Source: Calliopsis andreniformis
Taxonomy: Eukaryota > Arthropoda > Insecta > Hymenoptera > Andrenidae
DNA length: 64,000 nucleotides
Direction of reading: 5' to 3'
Assembly: GCF_051401765.1 (NCBI RefSeq)
Contig: NW_027480429.1
Coordinates: 12,962,157-13,026,156, forward strand
Shown piece by piece: positions 53,111 through 62,700 of the stretch (positions within the stretch are counted from its first letter, which is position 1; every line of letters starts with the position of its first letter). The notes beneath the pieces were generated by a model. That model made no database searches. It was not told the DNA's origin and saw nothing but the letters and a program-made list of their open reading frames with translations. Both the position numbers and the translations under genes were made by a program.

Positions 53111-54950
53111 AATAATTGACACCAGTACGAAACTTATGGTCATTTCTACGTTCCGGGCAATCTAGGCTTCACTGTATGGCGTTCTTCCACCACATCGAAT
53201 AGCTAGGGCCTCAGAAGTCCACGCCTGAAGCATAAAATACAATAAAAATACAACAGTCTTTCCATCCTATAACAGGAATGATTGTAACCCGTGTGAAAGT
53301 GATGGTCATTTCTGCGTTCCAGGCAACCTAGGCTTCACTCCAGGGCGTTGTTCCACAAGATCGAATAGTTAGGGCCTAAGAAGTCAACGCCAGAAGCATA
53401 AAATGCCATATAAATATAACAGTTTCTCCATCGTATAAAACGAGTAATAGCAACCAGTGTGAAAGTTATGATGATTTCTACGCTCCGGGCAACCTAGGCT
53501 TCACTCTAGGGCGTTGTTCCACCAGTTGGAATAGTTAGGGCCTAAGAAGTCAACGCCAGAAGCATAAAATACGATATGAATACAACAGCTTTTCCATCGT
53601 ATAAAACGAATAATTGTAACCAGTGTGAAAGTTATGGTCATTTCTACGTTCCGGGCAACCTAGGCTTCACTCTAGGGCGTTGCTCCACCAGATCAAACAG
53701 TTAGGGCCTTAGAAGCCAACGCCCGAAGCATTAAGCACAAAATAAATAGAACAGATTTTCCATTGTATAAAACGAATAATTGCTACCAGTGTAAAAGTTA
53801 TGGTCATTTCTGCGTTCCGGGCAACCTAGGCTTCACCCTAGGCCGTTGTCCCACCAGATCGAATAGTTAGGGCCTAAGAAGTGAACATCAGAAGCATAAA
53901 ATGCAATAAAAATACAACAGTTTTTCCATCGTGTAGCAGGAATAATATGCAACCAGTGTGATAGTAGTGGTCATTTCTACGTTCCGGGCAACCTAGGTTT
54001 CACTCCAGGGCGTTGCTCCACCAGATCGAATAGTTAGGGCCTAAGAAGTGAACGCCAGAAGCATAAAATACGATAAAGATGCAACAGTTTTTCCATCGTA
54101 TAAAACGAATAATTGCTACCAGTGTGAAAGTTATGGTCATTTCTACGTTCCGGGCAACCTAGGCTTCACCCTAGGCCGTTGCTCCACCAGATCGAATAGT
54201 TAGGGCCTAAGAAGTGAACACCAGAAGCATAAAATGCAATAAAAATACAACAGTTTTTCCATCGTATAGCAGGAATAATTTGCAACCAGTGTGATAGTAG
54301 TGGTCATTTCTACGTTCCGGGCAACCTAGGTTTCACTCCAGGGCGTTGCTGCACCAGATCGAATAGTTACGGCCTAAGAAGTCAACGCCAGAAGCATAAT
54401 ATACGATAAAGATGCAACAGTTTTTCCATCGTATAAAATGAATAATTGCAAACAGTGAAAGATATGGACATTTCTACGTTCCGGGCTACCTAGGCTTCAC
54501 TATATGGCGTTCTTCCACCACATCGAATAGCAGCGGCCTCAGAAGTCAGCGCCAGAAGCATAAAATACAATATAATTATAACAGCTTTTCCATCGTATAA
54601 AACGAATAATTGCTACCAGTGTAAAAGTTATGGTCATTTGTACGTTCCGGGCAACCTAGGCTTCACTGTATGGCGTTCTTCCACCACACCGAATAGCTAC
54701 GGCCTCAGAAGTCAACGCCTGAAGTATAAAGTACAATAAAAATACAACAGTCTTTCCATGCTATAACAGGAATAATTGCAACCCGTGTGAAAGCGATGGT
54801 CATTTCTACGTTCCAGGCAACCTAGGCTTCACTCCAGGGCGTTGCTCCACCAGATCAAACAGTTAGGGCCTTAGAAGTCAACGCCAGAAGCATTAAATAC
54901 AAAATAAATAGAACAGATTTTCCATTGTATAAAACAAATAATTGCTACCA
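53111..54950. repeat. Eleven-monomer block, copy 1 of the 53.1/57.9 kb pair
   Basis: ATTGACACCAGTACGAAAC is at 53115 and 57932 (offset 4,817 bp). The match continues to about 54.95/59.77 kb and shares a two-base deletion, GCAAACAGTGAAAGATATGG, near 54447 and 59264. Its first six or so monomers also match 49.30-50.20 kb, so three copies of that part exist. Confidence 0.85.
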
Positions 54951-57164
54951 GTGTGAAAGTCATGGTCATTTCTACGTTCCGGGCAAGCTAGGCTTCACTC
55001 TAGGGCGTTGCTCCACCAGATCAAACAGATAGGGCCTTAGAAGTCAACGCCCGAAGCATTAAGTATAAAATAAATAGAACAGTTTTTCCATTGTATAAAA
55101 CGAATAATTGCTACCAGTGTAAAAGTTATGGTCATTTCTACGTTCCGGGCAACCTAGGCTTCACCCTAGGCCGTTGTTCCACCAGATCGAATAGTTAGGG
55201 CCTAAGAAGTGAACGCCAGAAGCATAAAATGCAATAAAAATACAACAGTTTTTCCATCGCGTAGCAGGAATAATATGCAACCAGTGTGATAGTAGTGGTC
55301 ATTTCTACGTTCCGGGCAACCTAGGATTCACTCCAGGGCGTTGCTCCACCAGGTCGAATAGTTAGGGCCTAAGAAGTGAACGCCAGAAGCATAAAATACA
55401 ATATAAATACAACAGCTTTTCCATCGTATAAAACGAATAATTGCAACCAGTATGAAACTTGTGGTCATTTCAACGTACCGGGCAACCTAGGCTTTACTCT
55501 AGGGCGTTGGCTCTACCAGATCGAACAGTTAGGGCCTTAGAAGTCAACGCCCAAAGCATAAAATACAAAATAAATAGAACAGTTTTTCCATCGTATAAAA
55601 CGAATAATTGCTACCAGTGTGAAAGTTATGGTCATTTCTACTTTCCGGGAAACCTAGACTTCACCCTACGGCGTTGTTCCACCAGATGGAATAGTTAGGG
55701 CCTAAGAAGTCAACGCCAGATGCAAAAAATACGATATAAATACAACAGCTTTTCCATCGTATAAAACAAATAATTGCAACCAGTTTGATAGTGATGGTCA
55801 TTTCTACGTACCGGGCAACCTAGGCTTCACGCTAGGGCGTTGCTCCTCCAGATCGAATAGTTAGGGCCTTAGAAGTCAACGCCCGAAGCCTAAAATATAA
55901 AATAAATAGAACAGTTTTTCCACCGTATAAAACGGATAATTGCTACCAGTGTGAAAGTTATGGTCATTTCCACGTACCGGGCAACCTAGGCTACACTCTA
56001 GGGCGTCGCTCTACCAGATCGAACTGTTAGGGCCTAAGAAGTCAACGCCAGAAGCATAAAATACAATATAAATATAACAGTTCTTCCATCGTATAAAACG
56101 AATGATAGCAACCAGTGTGAGAGTTATGATCATTTCTACGTCCCGGGCGACCTAGGCTTCACCCTAGGGCGTTGCTCCACCATATCGAATAGTTAGGGCC
56201 TTAGAAGTCAACGCCCGAAGCATAAAATACAAAATAAATAAAACAGTTTTTCCATCCTATAAAACGAATAATTGCTACCAGTGTGAAAGTTATGGTCATT
56301 TCTTCGTTCCGCGCAACCTGGGCTTTACCCTAGGGCGTTGTTCGACCTGATGGAATAGTTAGGGCCTAAGAAGTCAACGCCAGAAGCATAAAATACGATA
56401 TAAATACAACAGCTCTTCCATCGTATAAAACAAATAATTGTAACCAGTGTGAAAGTTATGGTCATTTCTACGTTCCGGGCAACCTAGGCTTCACCCTAGG
56501 CCGTTGTTCCACCAGATCGAATAGTCAGGGCCTAAGAAGTAGACGCCAGAAGCATAAAATGCAATAAAAATACAACAGCTTTCCATCGTGTAGCAGGAAT
56601 AATATGCAACCAGTGTGATAGTAGTGGTCATTTCTACGTTCCGGGCAACCTAGGTTTCACTCCAGGGCGTTGCTCCACCAGATCGAATAGTTACGGCCTA
56701 AGAAGTCAACGCCAGAAGCATAAAATACGATAAAGATGCAACAGCTTTTCCATCGTGTAAAACGAATAATTGCAACCAGTATGAAACTTATGGTCATTTC
56801 TACTTTCCGAGCAACCTAGGCTTCACCCTAGGGCGTTGCTACAACAGATTGAATAGTTAGGGCCTTAGAAGTCAACGCCCGAAGCATAAAATACAAAATA
56901 AATAGAACGGTTTTTCCATTGTATAAAACGAATAATTGCAACCAGTATGAAACTTATGGCCATTTCTACGTTCCGGGCAACCTAGGCTTCACTGTATGGC
57001 GTTCTTCCACCTCATCGAATAGCTACGGCCTCAGAAGTCAACGCCTGAAGTATAAAATACAGTAAAAATACAACAGTCTTTCCATCGTATAAAACGAATA
57101 ATTGCGACCAGTGTGGAAGTTATGGTCATTTCTACGTTCCGGTCAACCTAGGCTTCACTCTAGG
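54951..57164. repeat. Right-domain monomers, 54.95-57.16 kb
   Basis: Satellite throughout. Noted units: GGGCAAGCTAGGC (about 54.98 kb, again at 60.13 kb), GTTGGCTCTACC with one extra base (55.51 kb), GGGAAACCTAGACTTC with CCCTACGGCG (55.65 kb, again at 60.30 and 61.46 kb), and ACAACAGCTTTCCATCG with one base lost (56.57 kb, again at 61.06 kb). About 56.45-56.95 kb matches 60.94-61.41 kb (offset 4,483 bp; AATAGTCAGGGCC at 56520 and 61003). Confidence 0.75.
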
Positions 57165-59770
57165 GCGGTGCTCCACCAAATCGAATAGCTAGGGCCTTAG
57201 AAGACAATGCCCGCAGCATAAAATACAAAATAAATAGAACAGTTTTTCCATTGTATAAAACGAATAATTGCTACCAGTGTAAAAGTTATGGTCATTTCTA
57301 CGTTCCGGGCAACCTAGGCTTCACCCTAGGCCGTTGTTCCACCAGATCGAATAGTTAGGGCCTAAGAAGTGAACGCCAGAAGCATAAAATGCAATAAAAA
57401 TACAACAGTTTTTCCATCGTATAGCAGGAATAATTTGCAACGAGTGTGATAGTAGTGGTCATTTCTACGTTCCGGGCAACCCAGGTTTCACTCCAGGGCG
57501 TTGCTCCACCAGATCGAAGAGTTACGGCCTAAGAAGTCAACGCCAGAAGCATAAAATACGATAAAAATGCAACAGTTTTTCCATGGTATAAAACGAATAA
57601 TTGCAATCAGTGTGAAAGTTATGGTCATTTCTACATTCCGAGCAACCTAGGCTTCACTCTAGGGCGTTGCTCCACCAGATCGAATAGTTAGGTCCTAAGA
57701 AGTCAACACCAGAAGAATAAAATACAATAAAGATACAACAGTCTTTCCATCCTATAAAAGGAATAATTGCAACCCGTGTGATAGTAGTGGTCATTTCTAC
57801 GTTCCGGGCAACCCAGGTTTCACTCCAGGGCGTTGCTCCACCAGATCGAATAGTTACGGCCTAAGAAGTCAACGCCAGAAGCATAAAATACGATATAAAT
57901 ACAACAGCTTTTCCATCGTATAAAAGGAATAATTGACACCAGTACGAAACTTATTGTCATTTCTACGTTCCGGGCAATCTAGGCTTCACTGTATGGCGTT
58001 CTGCCACCACATCGAATAGCTAGGGCCTCAGAAGTCCACGCCTGAAGCATAAAATACAATAAAAATACAACAGTCTTTCCATCCTATAACAGGAATGATT
58101 GTAACCCGTGTGAAAGTGATGGTCATTTCTGCGTTCCAGGCAACCTAGGCTTCACTCCAGGGCGTTGTTCCACAAGATCGAATAGTTAGGGCCTAAGAAG
58201 TCAACGCCAGAAGCATAAAATGCCATATAAATATAACAGTTTCTCCATCGTATAAAACGGGTAATAGCAACCAGTGTGAAAGTTATGATGATTTCTACGC
58301 TCCGGGCAACCTAGGCTTCACTCTAGGGCGTTGTTCCACCAGTTGGAATAGTTAGGGCCTAAGAAGTCAACGCCAGAAGCATAAAATACGATATGAATAC
58401 AACAGCTTTTCCATCGTATAAAACGAATAATTGTAACCAGTGTGAAAGTTATGGTCATTTCTACGTTCCGGGCAACCTAGGCTTCACTCTAGGGCGTTGC
58501 TCCACCAGATCAAACAGTTAGGGCCTTAGAAGCCAACGCCCGAAGCATTAAGTACAAAATAAATAGAACAGATTTTCCATTGTATAAAACGAATAATTGC
58601 TACCAGTGTAAAAGTTATGGTCATTTCTGCGTTCCGGGCAACCTAGGCTTCACCCTAGGCCGTTGTTCCACCAGATCGAATAGTTAGGGCCTAAGAAGTG
58701 AACATCAGAAGCATAAAATGCAATAAAAATACAACAGTTTTTCCATCGTGTAGCAGGAATAATATGCAACCAGTGTGATAGTAGTGGTCATTTCTACGTT
58801 CCGGGCAACCTAGGTTTCACTCCAGGGCGTTGCTCCACCAGATCGAATAGTTAGGGCCTAAGAAGTGAACGCCAGAAGCATAAAATACGATAAAGATGCA
58901 ACAGTTTTTCCATCGTATAAAACGAATAATTGCAACCAGTGTGAAAGTTATGGTCATTTCTACGTTCCGGGCAACCTAGGCTTCACCCTAGGCCGTTGCT
59001 CCACCAGATCGAATAGTTAGGGCCTAAGAAGTGAACACCAGAAGCATAAAATGCAATAAAAATACAACAGTTTTTCCATCGTATAGCAGGAATAATTTGC
59101 AACGAGTGTGATAGTAGTGGTCATTTCTACGTTCCGGGCAACCTAGGTTTCACTCCAGGGCGTTGCTGCACCAGATCGAATAGTTACGGCCTATGAAGTC
59201 AACGCCAGAAGCATAAAATACGATAAAGATGCAACAGTTTTTCCATCGTATAAAATGAATAATTGCAAACAGTGAAAGATATGGACATTTCTACGTTCCG
59301 GGCTACCTAGGCTTCACTATATGGCGTTCTTCCACCACATCGAATAGCAGCGGCCTCAGAAGTCAACGCCAGAAGCATAAAATACAATATAATTATAACA
59401 GCTTTTCCATCGTATAAAACGAATAATTGCTACCAGTGTAAAAGTTATGGTCATTAGTACGTTCCGGGCAACCTAGGCTTCACTGTATGGCGTTCTTCCA
59501 CCACACCGAATAGCTACGGCCTCAGAAGTCAACGCCTGACGTATAAAGTACAATAAAGATACAACAGTCTTTCCATGCTATAACAGGAATAATTGCAACC
59601 CGTGTGAAAGCGATGGTCATTTCTACGTTCCAGGCAACCTAGGCTTCACTCCAGGGCGTTGCTCCACCAGATCAAACAGTTAGGGCCTTAGAAGTCAACG
59701 CCAGAAGCATTAAATACAAAATAAATAGAACAGATTTTCCATTGTGTAAAACAAATAATTGCTACCAGTG
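57165..59770. repeat. Second copies of the 48.5 kb and 53.1 kb blocks, overlapping
   Basis: 57165-58850 repeats 48534-50220, and 57932-59770 repeats 53115-54950. This region therefore carries the left part of one earlier block and the right part of the other, joined through the monomers common to all three (57.93-58.83 kb). This is what recombination within shared monomers would produce. Confidence 0.8.
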
Positions 59771-62700
59771 TAAAAGTTATGGTCATTTCTACGTTCCGGG
59801 CAACCTAGGCTGCACTCTAGGGCGTTGCTCCACCATATCGAATAGTTAGGGCCTTAGAAGTCAACGCCCGAAGCATAAAATACAAAATAAATAAAACAGT
59901 TTTTCCATCGTATAATACGAATAATTGATACCAGTGTGAAAGTTATGGTCATTTCTACGGTCCGCGCAACCTGGGCTTTACCCTAGGGCGTTGTTCCACC
60001 AGAGGGAATAGTTAGGTCCTAAGAAGTCAACGCCAGAAGCATAAAATACGATTTAAATACAACAGCTTTTCCATCGTATAAAACAAATAATTGTAACCAG
60101 TGTGAAAGTCATGGTCATTTCTACGTTCCGGGCAAGCTAGGCTTCACTCTAGGGCGTTGTTCCACCAGATCAAACAGATAGGGCCTTAGAAGTCAACGCC
60201 CGAAGCATTAAGTATAAACTAAATAGAACAGTTTTTCCATTGTATAAAACGAATAATTGCTACCAGTGTGAAAGTTATGGTCATTTCTACTTTCCGGGAA
60301 ACCTAGACTTCACCCTACGGCGTTGTTCCACCAGATGGAATAGTTAGGGCCTTAGAAGTCAACGCCAGAAGCATAAAGTACAATAAAGATGCAAAAGTTT
60401 TTCCATCGTATAACAGGAATAACTGCAAACAGTGTGAAAGTTATGGTCATTTCTACGTTCCGGGCAATCTAGGCTTCACTCTAGGGCGGTGCTCCACCAG
60501 ATCAAATAGTTAGGGCCTAAGAAGTCAACGCCAGAAGCATAAAATACAACATAAATACAACAGTTTTTCCATCGTATATAATGTATATTTGCAAACAGTG
60601 TGAAATTAATGGTCATTTCTACGTATCGGGCAACCTAGGCTCCACTCTCGGGTGTTGCTCCACCAAATCGAATAGCTAGGGCCTTAGAAGTCAACGCCAG
60701 AAGCATAAAATACAATAAAGATGCAAAAGTTTTTCCATCGTATAACAGGAATAACTGCAAACAGTGCTAAAGTAATGGTCATTTCCATGTTCCGGGCAAC
60801 CAAGTCTTCACTCTAGGGCGTTGTTCCTCCAGATCGAATAGTTAGGGCCTAAGAAGTTAACGCCAGAAGAATAAAATACAATATAAGTACAAAAGCTTTT
60901 CCATCGTATAAAATGAATAATTGCAAACATTGTGAAAGTAATGGTCATTTCTACGTTCCGGGCAACCTAGGCTTCACCCTAGGCCGTTGTTCCACCAGAT
61001 CGAATAGTCAGGGCCTAAGAAGTAGACGCCAGAAGCATAAAATGCAATAAAAATACAACAGCTTTCCATCGTGTAGCAGGAATAATATGCAACCAGTGTG
61101 ATAGTAGTGGTCATTTCTACGTTCCGGGCAACCTAGGTTTCACTCCAGGGCGTTGCTCCACCAGATCGAATAGTTACGGCCTAAGACGTCAACGCCAGAA
61201 GCATAAAATACGATAAAGATGCAACAGCTTTTCCATCGTGTAAAACGAATAATTGCAACCAGTATGAAACTTATGGTCATTTCTACTTTCCGAGCAACCT
61301 AGGCTTCACCCTAGGGCGTTGCTACAACAGATTGAATAGTTAGGGCCTTAGAAGTCAACGCCCGAAGCATAAAATACAAAATAAATAGAACGGTTTTTCC
61401 ATTGTATAAAACGCATAATTGCTACCAGTGTGAAAGTTATGGTCATTTCTACTTTCCGGGAAACCTAGACTTCACCCTACGGCGTTGTTCCACCAGATGG
61501 AATAGTTAGGGCCTTAGAAGTCAACGCCAGAAGCATAAAGTACAATAAAGATGCAAAAGTTTTTCCATCGTATAACAGGAATAACTGCAAACAGTGTGAA
61601 AGTTATGGTCATTTCTACGTTCCGGGCAACCTCGGCTTCACTCTAGGGCGTTGCGGCACCAGATCGAATAGTTAGGGCCTTAGAAATCAACGCCCGAAGC
61701 ATAAAATACAAAATAAATAATACAGTTTTTCCATCGTATAAAACGAATAATTGCAACCAGTGTGGAAGTTATGGTCATTTCTACTTTCTGGGCAACCTAG
61801 GCTTCACTCTAGGGCGTTGCTCCACCAGATCGAATAGTTAGGGCCTTAGAAGTCAACGCCCGAAGCATAAAATACAAAATAAATAAAACAGTGTTTCCAT
61901 CGTATAAAACGAATAATTGCAACCAGTATGAAAGTTAACGTCATTTCTACTTTCGGGGCAACATAGGCTTCACCCTTGGGCGTTGCACCAACAGATTGAA
62001 TAGTTAGGCCGTTAGAAGTCAACGCCAGAAGCATAAAATGCGATATAAATAGAACAGCTTTTCCATCATATAAAACGAATAATTGCAACCAGTGTGGAAG
62101 TTATGGTCATGTCTACGTTCCGGGCAACCTAGGCTTCACTCTAGGGCGTTGCTCGACCAGATCGAATAGCTAGGATCTTAGAAGTCAACGCCTGAAGTAT
62201 AAAATACAATAAAAATACAACAGCCTTTCCATCCTATAACAGGAATAATTGCAACCCGTGTGAAAGTGATGGTCATTTCTACGTTCCAGGCAACCTAGGC
62301 TTCACCCTAGGGCGTTGTTCCACCACAAGGAATAGTTAGGGCCTAAGAAGTCAACGCCAGAAGCATAAAACACTATATAAATACAACAGCTTTTCCATCA
62401 TATAAAACGAATAATTGCAACCAGGATGAAAGTTATGGTCATTTCTACTTTCCGGGCAAGCTAGGCTTCACTCTAGGGCGTTGCCCCACCAGGTCGAATA
62501 GTTAGGGCCTTAGAAGTCAACGCCCGAAGCATAAAACACAAAATAAATAAAACAGTTTTTCCATCGCATAAAACGGATAATTGCAACCAGTATGAAAGTT
62601 AACGTCATTTCTACCTTCCGGGCAACATAGGCTTCACCCTTGGGCGTTGCACCAACAGATTGAATAGTTAGGGCCTTAGAAGACAACGCCCGAAGCATAA

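Noticed and set aside
55459..55698. Plus-strand open frame of 79 codons
   Set aside because: It is satellite sequence read through because of the one-base insertion in GTTGGCTCTACC near 55.51 kb, which shifts frame past the usual stops. Not a gene.
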